A stretch of 64,000 nt of DNA, taken from positions 1 to 64,000 of the forward strand of contig NZ_JADKYB010000003.1 in NCBI RefSeq assembly GCF_016918855.1, in the 5' to 3' direction. This document shows positions 1-8,984 of the stretch, piece after piece. Below the pieces are notes generated by a model. It was not told where the DNA came from. It did no database searches and saw only the letters and a list, made by a program, of their open reading frames with translations. How positions within the stretch are numbered: position 1 is the first letter of the stretch; each line of letters starts with the position of its first letter. The stretch is from Actinacidiphila acididurans (GTDB taxonomy: Bacteria > Actinomycetota > Actinomycetes > Streptomycetales > Streptomycetaceae). A program made the position numbers and the translations under genes.

Positions 1-31
1 CAGCCGACAGCCGACAGCCGACAGCCGACAG
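1..31. repeat. 7-bp tandem repeat at window edge
   Basis: Four perfect head-to-tail copies of CAGCCGA plus a partial fifth. The array probably continues to the left of the window, so its full length is unknown. No gene is seen in it. Confidence 0.85.
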
Positions 32-118
32 GCGCCGGACGTCTGAGGCCAGAGGCCGGACGCCGGAGTCCGGCACCGGCCGAGGACCCCGGACGCGCCC
101 CGGCCGGGAGGGGCCGGA

Positions 119-195
119 GGGGTGGGGGTCCGAAATGCTGACTTATATGTGTGGGCCGCCAGGCCCGTAAATATGAGATTTCGGACCCCCACCCC
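119..195. repeat. Large inverted repeat with nested stem, upstream of the PP2C gene
   Basis: An 18-bp perfect arm, GGGGTGGGGGTCCGAAAT (119-136), is repeated inverted at 178-195. Inside the 41-bp loop sit an AT-rich stem (142-148 with 171-177, one wobble pair) and a GC stem (153-157 with 162-166) around a GCCA tip. The whole block can fold into one long imperfect hairpin or cruciform. It lies about 70 bp before the phosphatase start. It could be an upstream terminator, a regulatory hairpin or a small palindromic mobile repeat; the sequence alone does not decide. Confidence 0.8.
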
Positions 196-266
196 GGAGG
201 CCCCGACCCCATGGCCCCCGGAAAAGACCTACGGCGCCCCGCCCCGCCCCGACGTAACTTTGATGC

Positions 267-1445
267 ATGGAGCCGACAGGCACGGGGAACCGACCCCGAG
301 CGGCATCCCGAGTGGCACGGCTGCTGCGCACCCCCGCAGCCAAGGTCGCCGTCCCACTGTTCGCGGTCGTCGCTCTGCTGATCATCGACGAGGCCGCCGG
401 CCCCAAGATCGCGCTCGGCGACCTCCTGGTCGCCGCCCCCGCCCTGTCCGCCGTCTTCCTCGCCCCGCTCTCCGTCCTGATCGTGGCCGTCGTGACAGTG
501 ATCTGCGTGGTCCTGGCCGAACAGGAGAACCGGCAACTGCACAGCGCGAACTTCCCCATCGTGCTGGCCACGGTGGTCCTGGTGAGCGCCGCCTCGGTCG
601 CCGCGTCGGCGATCCGCGACCGCCGGGAACACCAGCTCGCCCAGGCCCGCTGGGTCGCCGCGGTGACCCAGCGGGTGCTGCTCAAACCTCTGCCGGGCAG
701 ACTCGGCCGGCTCAGCGTGGCCTCGATGTACCTGGCCGCCGACGAGGAGTCGGCGATCGGCGGTGACCTCTACGCCGCCGTGCCGACCGACGACGGCGGG
801 GCGCGCGTGCTGATCGGCGACGTCCAGGGCAAGGGGCTCGGCGCGATCGAAGTGGCCGGTTTCCTGCTCACCGCGTTCCGCCGGGCGGTCCGCCACAGAG
901 TGCCGCTGCCCGACCTGCCCGGCTATCTCGACCGGCACCTGCGCGAGGACATGGCGGACCTGGCCGCGGCCGGCCAGCCCCGCTTCGACCCGGACGGCCC
1001 GGCGGCCCCGCGGGCGGGCCCCGGCGCGCTGGAAGGGTTCATCACCGCCGTGGTGGCGGACGTGTCGGGCGACGGCGACACGCTCACCGTGGTGAACTGC
1101 GGCCACCCGCCGCCGCTGCTGATCCGCGGCGACAAGGTGCTCACGCTCCATCCGGCGGTCCCCGCGCTCCCGCTGGGCCTGGGCGACCTCGGCCCCGCCG
1201 TTCAGCCCGTGGACTCCTACGACCTGGACCCGGGCGACATCCTGCTGCTCTACACCGACGGCGTGATCGAGACCCGCGACGTGGACGGCGCCTTCTACCC
1301 GCTGACCGAACGCCTCGCCGACCACCCGCCCACCGGCCCGGACGACCTGCTGCGCACCGTACGCGACGACCTGATCCGCCACGCCGCGGAATCCCGGCTC
1401 AGCGACGACGTGGCCATGGTGGCGGTCCAGCGACCGCCCTCCTGA
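267..1445 (+). CDS. Membrane-anchored PP2C/SpoIIE-family serine phosphatase
   Basis: 392 aa. The first ~120 residues hold three to four hydrophobic segments (about 26-44, 50-83, 94-114). The rest is a PP2C/SpoIIE (RsbU-like) phosphatase domain with the metal-binding motifs GGDLYAA near residue 165, GDVQGKG near 185, NCGHPPPLLI, YTDGVIE near 325 and SDDVAMVAV near the C-terminus. Such proteins dephosphorylate anti-sigma-factor antagonists and so free sigma factors; no partner lies nearby, so the target is unknown. There is no PAS or GAF domain. No Shine-Dalgarno is seen. A TAACTT hexamer (255-260) lies 6 nt before the ATG, which suggests a leaderless transcript. Confidence 0.88.
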   Translation: MEPTGTGNRPRAASRVARLLRTPAAKVAVPLFAVVALLIIDEAAGPKIALGDLLVAAPALSAVFLAPLSVLIVAVVTVICVVLAEQENRQLHSANFPIVLATVVLVSAASVAASAIRDRREHQLAQARWVAAVTQRVLLKPLPGRLGRLSVASMYLAADEESAIGGDLYAAVPTDDGGARVLIGDVQGKGLGAIEVAGFLLTAFRRAVRHRVPLPDLPGYLDRHLREDMADLAAAGQPRFDPDGPAAPRAGPGALEGFITAVVADVSGDGDTLTVVNCGHPPPLLIRGDKVLTLHPAVPALPLGLGDLGPAVQPVDSYDLDPGDILLLYTDGVIETRDVDGAFYPLTERLADHPPTGPDDLLRTVRDDLIRHAAESRLSDDVAMVAVQRPPS

Positions 1446-1596
1446 CCCGCCGGCGATCGCTCAGCCGCTTACGCCTGCTATGTCCACCAGCGGGCCAGCG
1501 GGCGTTCGCCCGGCAAGGGGGGCGCAGACGGGGTGAGAGCGGCCTTGTGGCCTTTTTCCGTCGACGGGCTGCTCCTGCTGGCGACGGCCGGGCTGC

Positions 1597-2157
1597 TCAA
1601 GCCGGGGCAGCGCCAGAGCCGACGGTCGCGCGTGGTGGTGTGGCGACAACAGAGGTGGTCGTCGACGCAGACAACTCGGCGACCATCGACAGCAGGACGA
1701 CGTGCCGCTCGTCTCCCTGGAACGACGCAGGACTGCCCGCACGGATCCCGTGACGCGCGCGTACCGGTGCCGGAATCCGCTCGTTGATCAGCTGATCCAG
1801 AAGCTTGACCTGGCAGCTTGACCTGGCCGACGGGGCCCTGGAGGGTGATGACGCCTATGGTCTTGCCCTGGCAGGCGGATTCCTTCACCAGCTGGGTAGG
1901 CGCTCACCTCCGTACTGGCGAAGCGGGGGCGCGCACTGTTTGTCGTCCCCCCCCACAACGACGACGCGCGGTGCCAGCCACAGCAGGAACAGTGCGTCCA
2001 TACCTGCCTGACTCGCCTCGTCGACGATCACCACATCGACGGTGTTTCGCTTGGGCTGCACCATCTCGGCGACCTGCGAGACGGGCATGACCCATGCGGG
2101 CACGGCTCGAACGAGTTGACGGCCGCAGCGGATGCGTCTGGTTGCCGCCGCGAAGGG
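1597..2157 (-). pseudogene. Broken superfamily-1 (AAA/DNA2-like) helicase
   Basis: Pieces of one C-terminal helicase region lie in order in different frames. The first is VVIVDEASQAGMDALF with the Walker B/motif II DEAS (around 2050-1990), then VVVVGGDDKQCAP, then GKTIGVITLQGPVGQVKL (around 1870-1815), then SFQGDERHVVLLSMV (motif V/VI, around 1725-1675). The break after QVKL is a 13-bp tandem duplication (1802-1814 and 1815-1827). Without it the frame would continue LLDQLINERIPAPVR. A run of eight C at about 1947-1954 lies just downstream of GDDKQ, where the family resemblance stops, and the region between the ATPase pieces is largely deleted. The N-terminal half is missing; a stop lies directly upstream. 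It is not expected to be functional. Confidence 0.8.
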
Positions 2158-2245
2158 TTACGGGCCGGTCTTCCCCCCGGTCGAGGGGGAGAGGCTCGCA
2201 AGGCGGGGCCCTTGCGGGTTGATCTCGCCCTTGACGGGGATGTCG

Positions 2246-2599
2246 TCAGTGGGCCTTTTCGTATGCTTCCCGTACGGTTGCCGACACCCGGCCGCGGTCG
2301 TTGACCTCGTACCCCTGTTCCTTGGCCCAGGCCCTGATCGCCGAGGAGTCGGCACCCTTCGGCGATGCGGTCGCCGGCCCGCGCGTGCGACGGACCGCAC
2401 CGGTGGAAGTGCCGCGCACTCGCCGGGCACCCTGGGCGTGCAGGAACGGACTCAGCGCCTCCATGAGCCTGTCGTGGCTCTCGGGGGTGAGATCGATCTC
2501 CACTCCCGCGCCATTGACCAGAATCGTGTACGTGTCGATCTCTGTGGACTCTTCCCCGGTGAGGTCGTCGGTGTAAAGAGTCACTACCTTCTGCGCCAT
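2246..2599 (-). CDS. lsr2: Lsr2-like nucleoid-associated protein
   Basis: 117 aa from the ATG at 2599 (reads MAQKVVTLYTDDLTG). The N-terminal half matches the Lsr2 dimerisation domain (YTDDLTG, GVEIDLTPESHDRL). The C-terminal half is the DNA-binding domain with AIRAWAKEQGYEV and the RGR minor-groove motif in NDRGRVSATVREAYEK. Lsr2 proteins bridge AT-rich DNA and silence foreign genes in actinobacteria. Streptomycetes usually carry a core Lsr2 and a paralogue. A copy beside a dead helicase in an accessory region is more likely the paralogue. The frame stays open upstream, but that stretch is arginine- and proline-rich and unlike the family, so I reject longer starts. Confidence 0.88.
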   Translation of the reverse strand: MAQKVVTLYTDDLTGEESTEIDTYTILVNGAGVEIDLTPESHDRLMEALSPFLHAQGARRVRGTSTGAVRRTRGPATASPKGADSSAIRAWAKEQGYEVNDRGRVSATVREAYEKAH

Positions 2600-2975
2600 G
2601 CAGGGGACGATATGACCTCGGACCAGGTTCTGGGTAATCGAATGGGAGCCGCCGCGTACGCTCCCGACGGGTTCCCGAAGAACCCCGCACGTCCGACACC
2701 GCGTGAACGGGAAGCAAGGAGTTCCACGGCAACGAGGGGGAGCCGTACCACCCGGGTGTACGTCGCCACCGGCGTCCACCGCGACCGGTGGCGCACCTCA
2801 TCGGTTCGGGCGAGGCGATCTGCGGCGGGGGACGCGTGCCTGTGTCGCGGGCTGCCACTGGGCGCGGCTGGTCCGTGGCGGGTCAAATCACCGCTGTTCA
2901 CTTCTCGTTGACACCGTTGTCTCCGGTCTTTACCGTCGTCCCGCGTAGCGTTTGCAACGATGGAAGGAGCCGTCC
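2600..2975. other. Divergent intergenic region, Lsr2-like to GH43
   Basis: 376 bp between divergent genes. The right end holds the GH43 promoter candidate described separately. No convincing ribosome site was found before the Lsr2 ATG (a GAGGT lies about 20 nt upstream). No other gene, RNA or repeat is visible. Confidence 0.5.
2908..2936 (+). promoter_or_regulatory. Sigma-70/HrdB-type promoter for GH43
   Basis: TTGACA (2908-2913), a 17-bp spacer and TACCGT (2931-2936). This is a perfect -35 with a reasonable actinobacterial -10, placed about 40 bp upstream of the proposed GH43 start codon. Confidence 0.6.
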
Positions 2976-4451
2976 TTGCGTGCTGGCCCCCGCACCGCAG
3001 CAGTTGTCGGAGCCCTCATGGTCTCCCTTCTCGGCATCGTCTCCGCCTCCTCGGCCGCCGCCACGGTGGTCCCGCGCACCCCCGCCGCCACGGTGGTCCC
3101 GCGCACCGCGACCGCGACTGCGCACACATTCCGCAACCCGCTCAACACGGGCCCGGATCCGTTCATGACGTACTGGAGGGGGTCGTACTACCTGACCACC
3201 ACCCAGGGCGACGCCATCCGGATGTGGCGCTCACCTTCTCTGAGCACCCTGCTCACCGCCGACCCGGTGACTGTCTGGACGGATTCGGACGCCTCGCGCA
3301 ACCGCCACATGTGGGCGCCGGAGTTCTACCGGTTCGGCGACCGCTGGTACATCTACTACACCGCCGATGACGGCACCGACGACCACCACAGGATCTACGT
3401 CGTGGAATCCGACCGCGACGACCCGACCGGCCCGTACCACTTCAAGGCCGAACTCGCCCCGCCCAACCATGCGTCGGACTACGCGATCGACCCCAGCATC
3501 CTCAAGCACGACGGTCGCCTCTATCTCGCCTACGCCGGCATCAACCAGTACCAGCACAACGGCATCAACATCGCTCCGTTGTCGAACCCGTACACGGTCT
3601 CGGGTGACTCCGCCGCCATCGACGCCGCCGGCGGCTGCCCCGAGGTCCGCGAGGCCCCCGAGTTCCTCAACCGCAACGGCCGGTCCTGGATGACGTATTC
3701 CACCTGCGACACCGGCAAGCCGGACTACCAGATCTGGATGATGTCCCTGCCAAACGGCGCCGACCCGCTGGTGCCCGGCAACTGGACCCAGCACTCCGGG
3801 CCGGTGTTCTCCCGCGCCGACGACAACGGGGTCTTCGGCCCCGGTCACCACGCCTTCTTCCGCTCGCCCGACGGCACCCAGGACTGGATCATCTACCACG
3901 CGAAGACCACATCCGTGTTCACCTACACCAACCGCACGACCCGCGCTCAGAAGATCACCTGGAACGCCGACGGCAGCCCCGACCTCGGCCGGCCGCTGGC
4001 CATGGGCGCGACTCAGGACCTGCCCTCCGGCGACCCCGGATCAGGCACCTACTGGATCAATGACGACGGCCGTGCCGGCGGTGACGGGACCCTCGCGTAC
4101 ACGGGCGCCTGGAATTCCGGGACCGGCTGCGCCACCCAGTGCTTCTGGGGCGACGACCACTGGAGCGACCAGGCAGGCAACACCGCCACCTACGGCTTCA
4201 CCGGAACCCGGATCGCCCTGCTGTCCGTCCGCGACACCGGGAACGGCATCGCCGCCATGAGCGTCGACGGAGGCCCCGAGCAACGCGTCGACTTCTACGG
4301 CCCGATCCGCACCGGCGAGACCCTCCAGTACGTCAGCCCCCGGCTCGCCTACGGCCGCCACACCCTGCGGGTCCGCGTGACCGGCGAGCATTCCACCGGC
4401 TCCCAGGGGTCGTTCGTGAGTGTCGACCGGGCCGAGGTCTACACGAACTGA
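2976..4451 (+). CDS. Secreted GH43 arabinanase/arabinofuranosidase-like hydrolase
   Basis: 491 aa from a TTG at 2976. I chose it because GGAAGGAG lies 6 nt upstream and the product then begins with a clean signal peptide ending in an alanine-rich cleavage region. A short duplicated TVVPRTPAA/TVVPRTATA linker follows. The catalytic domain is a five-bladed-propeller GH43 with the three acidic residues in context: Asp in TGPDPFM, Asp in YAIDPSI and Glu in REAPE. The last ~130 residues form a beta-rich accessory domain, probably carbohydrate-binding, ending in VSVDRAEVY. The family removes arabinose or xylose from plant polysaccharides; the exact substrate cannot be read. The gene stands alone with its own promoter. 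Confidence 0.85.
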   Translation: MRAGPRTAAVVGALMVSLLGIVSASSAAATVVPRTPAATVVPRTATATAHTFRNPLNTGPDPFMTYWRGSYYLTTTQGDAIRMWRSPSLSTLLTADPVTVWTDSDASRNRHMWAPEFYRFGDRWYIYYTADDGTDDHHRIYVVESDRDDPTGPYHFKAELAPPNHASDYAIDPSILKHDGRLYLAYAGINQYQHNGINIAPLSNPYTVSGDSAAIDAAGGCPEVREAPEFLNRNGRSWMTYSTCDTGKPDYQIWMMSLPNGADPLVPGNWTQHSGPVFSRADDNGVFGPGHHAFFRSPDGTQDWIIYHAKTTSVFTYTNRTTRAQKITWNADGSPDLGRPLAMGATQDLPSGDPGSGTYWINDDGRAGGDGTLAYTGAWNSGTGCATQCFWGDDHWSDQAGNTATYGFTGTRIALLSVRDTGNGIAAMSVDGGPEQRVDFYGPIRTGETLQYVSPRLAYGRHTLRVRVTGEHSTGSQGSFVSVDRAEVYTN

Positions 4452-4727
4452 TCGGCGTGGGCAGATCTTTTGAGGGTGTCCGGCGCGTGCGTGACCGCGG
4501 GGGCAATGGACCTGTACGAGGCGATGGTCGCCCTCCACCCCGGCCGGATCAACCGCGGCGTGCTGTGGAACTCCGCGAAGTCCGTGATGCCTTGATCGGA
4601 TTCGACCGGACTTGCGCCGGGCCCCACCTGGAGCGAATGACGCCGGTCCGTGGGCGTTGCCGCCTGCCGTTCCATGGGAAAATGGCCCTGCGCCACCCGA
4701 GGACGGCGCCGCGAACGGAGGTGCACG
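4452..4727. other. Intergenic region with a short unexplained reading frame
   Basis: 276 bp between GH43 and the GntR gene. A 41-codon plus-strand frame (4470-4595) reads protein-like (MDLYEAMVALHPGRINRGVL then stop). It could be the tail of a lost gene, but I could not assign a family. Nothing else is visible. Confidence 0.3.
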
Positions 4728-5414
4728 GTGGGGGCGCAGGAATCGACGCAGCGCAGGGCGGACCCGCTGTCGCGACAGATCTACGACCGGCTGCGCGAGG
4801 GCATCATCCGCGGCCGGTACCCGCAGGGCAGTCGGCTGGCCGAGCAGCGGTTGGCCGAGGAACTCCAGGTGTCCCGGGTGCCGTTGCGCGAGGCGGTGCC
4901 GCTGCTGGAGGTCGACGGGTTCGTCCACACGTTGCCGCGCCGTGGCGCCGTGGTGTCCAGTTGGACTGTGCGGTCCGCCCACGATCTGTTCGACCTGCGG
5001 CTGTGCCTTGAGGTGGGCGCGGCGCGATTCGCCGCGCGCCAGATCGCCGGGGGCGCGTCACCGGACCCGCTGCGCGCGGCGCTGGAGCGCTCCCGGCAGG
5101 GGGTCACGATCAACGACCCTTACCTGATCGCCGCGAACAGCACCCTCTTCCACGAGGTGATCGTCGAACTCACCGGCAACGCGCTGATGCGGTCGCTGAT
5201 GCGGTCGGTGTCCGGGCGGATGATGTGGCTGTTCTACCTGACTTCCGGCCTCGACCCGCTGGACGCGCTGGCCGGGCACGAAGAACTGCTGGAGGCCATC
5301 AGCTCCGGCAACGGACGGCTGGCCGAGTCCGTCGCGTACATGCACATTGAACGGGACCGGGCCGAGTCGATGGCCGTGCTGGCCAAGCACAGCGGCATTC
5401 AGGACACGGCCTGA
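4728..5414 (+). CDS. GntR-family regulator, FadR/FCD subfamily
   Basis: 228 aa from the GTG at 4728, preceded by CGGAGG at 5-6 nt. The N-terminal winged helix-turn-helix spans about residues 12-80 (LAEELQVSRVPLREAVPLLE). The C-terminal all-helical FCD ligand domain keeps the metal-binding histidine pattern (STLFHEVI, GHEELLEAI, MHIERD). FCD regulators sense small organic acids or sugar acids and usually bind a GTATAC-type palindrome. The gene is convergent with the nine-gene transport operon. A GTATAC palindrome sits right before that operon's first gene (16119-16124), so I infer it controls the operon although it lies at the far end. Confidence 0.88.
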   Translation: MGAQESTQRRADPLSRQIYDRLREGIIRGRYPQGSRLAEQRLAEELQVSRVPLREAVPLLEVDGFVHTLPRRGAVVSSWTVRSAHDLFDLRLCLEVGAARFAARQIAGGASPDPLRAALERSRQGVTINDPYLIAANSTLFHEVIVELTGNALMRSLMRSVSGRMMWLFYLTSGLDPLDALAGHEELLEAISSGNGRLAESVAYMHIERDRAESMAVLAKHSGIQDTA

Positions 5415-5419
5415 CCGGC

Positions 5420-5449
5420 TGGTGGTGCGACCTTCCGGCCGCACCACCA
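5420..5449. terminator. Bidirectional hairpin terminator
   Basis: Perfect 10-bp arms TGGTGGTGCG and CGCACCACCA flank a 10-nt loop between the convergent GntR and binding-protein genes. There is no T-tract, which is usual for GC-rich actinobacterial terminators. Confidence 0.7.
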
Positions 5450-5486
5450 CACCGCCACACCGGTGCGGACCACGCGACCGGCCGGA

Positions 5487-7079
5487 TTACTTGGCGATCC
5501 CGAGCAGGCTGAAGTTCAGTTCGTTCGCGCCGAGGTTCTGCGACTGCGGCACGCCCGTCAGCCATTTCTGCGCCACGATCCAGTCCTTGTTGTACGACAG
5601 GTTCATGTAGCAGCCGCCTGCCGAGTACTGCTCGGCCGCCTTCACGTACAGGGCCGTGTCCCCGGTCTTCACCGCCTGGTTCAGTTCCGCGTCCACCTGC
5701 GGTACGTCGCACGCGAAGTAGTCGATGCCGCCGGAGGCGTCCCAGAAGACGTGGCCCCACATGTACGGGTCTCCGCCGTCCGGGCCGTTGTTGCCGTCGA
5801 CGAACGCGTCCGGGCCCTTCGTCGGCTGCTGCGGCCAGGAGAACACCGTGGCGGTGTCGTAGCCCTGCGCGGTGGCCTTGATGCCGTCGGCCTGCATCTG
5901 GGCGACCAGGATCTCCGCGATGTTCTGCGCGTTCGGGTTGCCGTTGGCGTAGCCGATCGTCATCGTGGTGCCCGACGGCAGGTTCTTGGCGTAGCCGGCC
6001 ATCACCGACGGGTCATAGGTGATGTCCTGCTTGTCGGCGTCGCCGGGGATCATGCCCTTGGCGTACAGCGTGGTCGCCACCGAGGAGCGCTTGCCCAACA
6101 CCTGCGACACGAGCTTCTGCTGGTCCACCGAGCGCAGGAATGCCAGCCGCGCCTGCTTCGAGGCGAAGAAGCTCTTGCTCGGGTTCAGCGTCAGCAGCGA
6201 GGACTGGAGCGTCGGCAGGAAGTAGTTGCGCACGTTCGGGTCGGAAGCGAAGTGCGACAGGCTCGACGAGGGCAGCGCCGCGACGACCGCGGACACGTCA
6301 CCGTTGTCCAGCGCCAGTTGCAACGGCGCCGCGCTGCTGTACACCGGCAGGTTCACGGTGGTGATGGGCGACTTCGGTCCCCAGTAGCCCTTGTACTGCG
6401 TGAGCACGTACTTCGTGCCGGACACCGCCGAGGTCAGCTCGTACGGTCCGGTGCCGACGTCGTGGGTGCTGAGGTACTTCTGGTCGTGGTCGCCGCCCGC
6501 GTACTTCGTGAGCGCCGTGGGCGACTCCATCTTCGGGCCGAACGGCGAGGCGAGGTAGCTCAGGAACGCCGAGTTCGGCTTGTCGAGGGTGATGACCGCG
6601 GTGTACGGGTCAGGTGTCTGCACGCTCTTGACGCCCGCGACCATGTAGGCCGCGCCGCCCTTGACGGCCACGCGCCGCTGGAACGACGGCTCGATCGCCG
6701 CCGAGGTGAACGGCGTGCCGTCGTGGAACGTCACGCCGTGGCGCAGGTGGAAGGTGTACACGCTGTTGTCCCGGCTGACCGTCCACGACGTCGCCAGGCG
6801 CGGCGCGATCTTCACCTGGTCGGTGTTGTTCTGGTATTGCACAAGGCCCTCGTACACGTTGATCATGATCGCGGTGCCGTTGTTGGCGTAGTAGATGTCG
6901 GGGTCCGGTGGCTGGCCGATGTCGCCCAGCAGGCCCATGGTGAGGACTCCGTCGGTGGGCGGCTTGCTGCCCGCGCCGGCGTCGCCGCTGCCACTGCCGG
7001 AACAGGCGGCGGCACCGAGGGCCATGGCCAGCACCATCGTGCCGATGCGCCACCTGCGTCTGATGCGGATGATGGACAC
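5487..7079 (-). CDS. Peptide/nickel-type ABC substrate-binding lipoprotein (SBP family 5)
   Basis: 530 aa from a GTG at 7079 with GGAG 6 nt upstream; an ATG four codons earlier (7091) is the alternative but lacks a ribosome site. A signal peptide ends in the lipobox LGAAAC (lipidated Cys about 26). The rest is a full-length DppA/OppA-like domain (ANNGTAIMINVYEGLVQY, LRHGVTFHDGTPFTSAA). It is the extracellular receptor for the two permeases and the double ATPase upstream. It is the last gene of the operon, 58 bp after the permease, which would allow separate translation at a higher level. Family 5 proteins bind peptides, opines, glycans or nickel, so the family alone does not give the ligand. 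Confidence 0.9.
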   Translation of the reverse strand: MSIIRIRRRWRIGTMVLAMALGAAACSGSGSGDAGAGSKPPTDGVLTMGLLGDIGQPPDPDIYYANNGTAIMINVYEGLVQYQNNTDQVKIAPRLATSWTVSRDNSVYTFHLRHGVTFHDGTPFTSAAIEPSFQRRVAVKGGAAYMVAGVKSVQTPDPYTAVITLDKPNSAFLSYLASPFGPKMESPTALTKYAGGDHDQKYLSTHDVGTGPYELTSAVSGTKYVLTQYKGYWGPKSPITTVNLPVYSSAAPLQLALDNGDVSAVVAALPSSSLSHFASDPNVRNYFLPTLQSSLLTLNPSKSFFASKQARLAFLRSVDQQKLVSQVLGKRSSVATTLYAKGMIPGDADKQDITYDPSVMAGYAKNLPSGTTMTIGYANGNPNAQNIAEILVAQMQADGIKATAQGYDTATVFSWPQQPTKGPDAFVDGNNGPDGGDPYMWGHVFWDASGGIDYFACDVPQVDAELNQAVKTGDTALYVKAAEQYSAGGCYMNLSYNKDWIVAQKWLTGVPQSQNLGANELNFSLLGIAK

Positions 7080-7137
7080 GCTGATCTCCATTCAGTGCCC
7101 GGGGAATAGCGGTGAATCGGGAAATCGGGAGCGCCGG

Positions 7138-8124
7138 TCACACCGTGAGACGGGGGTCGGCGACCGCCTGCAAGACATCGACGACAGCGTTGACGACGAT
7201 GTAGACGCCGCCGAGCAGCAGCGTCACCCCGGCGATCGCCGGGAAGTCGGACTGGGGAATGCTCTGCGCGAGGTAGTAGCCGATGCCCGGCCAGGTGAAC
7301 ACGTCCTCCACGATCACCACGCCGGCGAACATGAAGCCCAGTTGCAGGCCGGCCATGGACAGCGTGGCGTCGAGCGAGTTGCGTACGATGTGCCGCCACA
7401 GCACCGTGATCTCGCGGATGCCCTTGGACCGGGCGGTGCGTACGTAGTCCGACCGGTAGGCGCGTTCCAGGCCGGCGCGCAGGATGCGGCCGATGCTGAT
7501 CGCCGGGGCGATGGCCAGCGCGAGGCCGGGCAGCACCAGGTGCCGCAGCCCCGCGACGAACCCGGTCAGGTCGGCGTGCAGCAGGCTGTCGACGAGCACG
7601 AACCCGGTGGGTGAACTCGTGTCCACGCCTCGCCCGGCCTCCGGCAGCCAGTGCAGGTGGCCGTAGAACAGCACTATGCCGCCGAGGCCGAGCAGGAAGG
7701 CCGGCGCGGTTCCGGCCAGCAGCAACAGGCCCCGGTAGACGCCCGTGCCTGGCCATCGCAGCGCGCCGGACAGCGCGAACAGCAGCGCCAGCAACAGGGC
7801 CAGCACGAAGGAGAACAGCACGAGTTCGGCTGTCGCGGGCAGGAACTGCCCCAGGTCGGTGGTGACCGGCCGGTGGGTGCGCAGCGAGATGCCCAGGTCA
7901 CCGTGCAGCGCGTGCCACAGGTAGCGGCCGTACCGCTGCAGCCAGGGCTGGTCGAGGCCCAGCCGGTGGTGGGCCGCCGCCACGGCGGCGGGTGACGCGT
8001 TGCCCCCCACGTAGGCGCGGGCCGGGTCGCCCGGGGAGATCTGCTGGAGCACGAAGACGAGTGCGGACAGCACGGCCAGCAGGACGGCGGTGGCGCCGGT
8101 GCGCCAGAGGACGAATCGGTTCAC
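7138..8124 (-). CDS. ABC transporter permease, DppB-like
   Basis: 328 aa from the GTG at 8124, whose first four bases overlap the stop of the preceding permease (8121-8124). It has about six membrane segments, the N-terminal TM and loop with QQISPGDPARAY typical of DppB, and the ATPase-coupling EAA loop RTARSKGIREITVLWRHIV. It forms the translocation pore with the next permease. Translational coupling implies 1:1 synthesis. The start is fixed by the overlap; the upstream open frame is low-complexity. Confidence 0.92.
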   Translation of the reverse strand: MNRFVLWRTGATAVLLAVLSALVFVLQQISPGDPARAYVGGNASPAAVAAAHHRLGLDQPWLQRYGRYLWHALHGDLGISLRTHRPVTTDLGQFLPATAELVLFSFVLALLLALLFALSGALRWPGTGVYRGLLLLAGTAPAFLLGLGGIVLFYGHLHWLPEAGRGVDTSSPTGFVLVDSLLHADLTGFVAGLRHLVLPGLALAIAPAISIGRILRAGLERAYRSDYVRTARSKGIREITVLWRHIVRNSLDATLSMAGLQLGFMFAGVVIVEDVFTWPGIGYYLAQSIPQSDFPAIAGVTLLLGGVYIVVNAVVDVLQAVADPRLTV

Positions 8125-8984
8125 CGGTCGCCTTCCAGGAGGTTGCGCAGCGCGTCCCCGCCCAGGTTGGCGATCAGGCTCAGCAGCATGACCGTCAACG
8201 CCGGGATGATCGGGATCCACCACTGTTCGAGCAGCAGGTAGAGGGTGTTCTGGACATCGGCACCCAGTTCGGGGGCCGGTGCCGACTGACCGAGGCCCAG
8301 GAACGACAGGCCGGCCAGCAGCACCACGACGTTGCCGATGTCCAGGCTCGCGGTGACGACCGCGGTCGGCACCACACCGGGCAGGATGTGTCTGCGGATC
8401 AGCCGCAGACGGCCGACCCCGGCCAGCCGGGCCGCCTCGACATGCGGTCTGCCGGCCAGGCCGCGCACTTCGGCGCGGATGATCCGTGCGTAGTACGGCC
8501 ACCACACGACCGAGACGCCGATCAGGGTGTGGATGAGGCCGGGACCGAGGGCGGCGTTGACCGCGATGGCGACCAGCGCGCCGGGCAGCGCCAGGAACAG
8601 GTCGGTGAACCGCATCAGCAGTCCGTCGACCCAGCCGCCGAACGCTCCGGCCACCACACCGAGCAGGCCACCGGACAGCAGTCCGATCACCACGACGGCG
8701 AGCGCCGAGAACCAGCTCGCACGCAGGCCGATCAGGGTGCGGCTGAGCAGGTCCCGGCCGAGGTTGTCGGTGCCGAGCAGATGGTGCGGCGACAGCGGCG
8801 GGAGGTTGAGATCGCCGACGGGCTGGATCGGGTTGTCCGGGGCCAGTACCGAGGCGAACACCGCGACCAGCGTGGTGAGCACCAGGACGCCGACCAGTGC
8901 CCAGTTGACGATCCGGTCGGCGGGCAGGAACTTCTCGCCGGCCGACAGGGAGAAACGGCGGCGCGGCACGGTCATCCCGGTCAT
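8121..8984 (-). CDS. ABC transporter permease, DppC-like
   Basis: 287 aa. The ATG at 8984 overlaps the stop of the ATPase gene by four bases (ATGA). Membrane segments begin at about residue 25. DppC hallmarks are visible: HHLLGTDNLGRDLLSR, and the EAA loop EAARLAGVGRLRLIRRHILP. It is the second pore subunit of the peptide-type importer in this operon. Confidence 0.92.
   Translation of the reverse strand: MTGMTVPRRRFSLSAGEKFLPADRIVNWALVGVLVLTTLVAVFASVLAPDNPIQPVGDLNLPPLSPHHLLGTDNLGRDLLSRTLIGLRASWFSALAVVVIGLLSGGLLGVVAGAFGGWVDGLLMRFTDLFLALPGALVAIAVNAALGPGLIHTLIGVSVVWWPYYARIIRAEVRGLAGRPHVEAARLAGVGRLRLIRRHILPGVVPTAVVTASLDIGNVVVLLAGLSFLGLGQSAPAPELGADVQNTLYLLLEQWWIPIIPALTVMLLSLIANLGGDALRNLLEGDR

Noticed and set aside
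4470..4595. 41-codon gene fragment before the GntR gene
   Set aside because: Protein-like but too short and unassigned; kept only as a note in the intergenic entry.
5463..7109. 548-codon plus-strand frame opposite the binding lipoprotein
   Set aside because: Antisense shadow with skewed Arg/Val/His content; the minus strand has signal peptide and family motifs.
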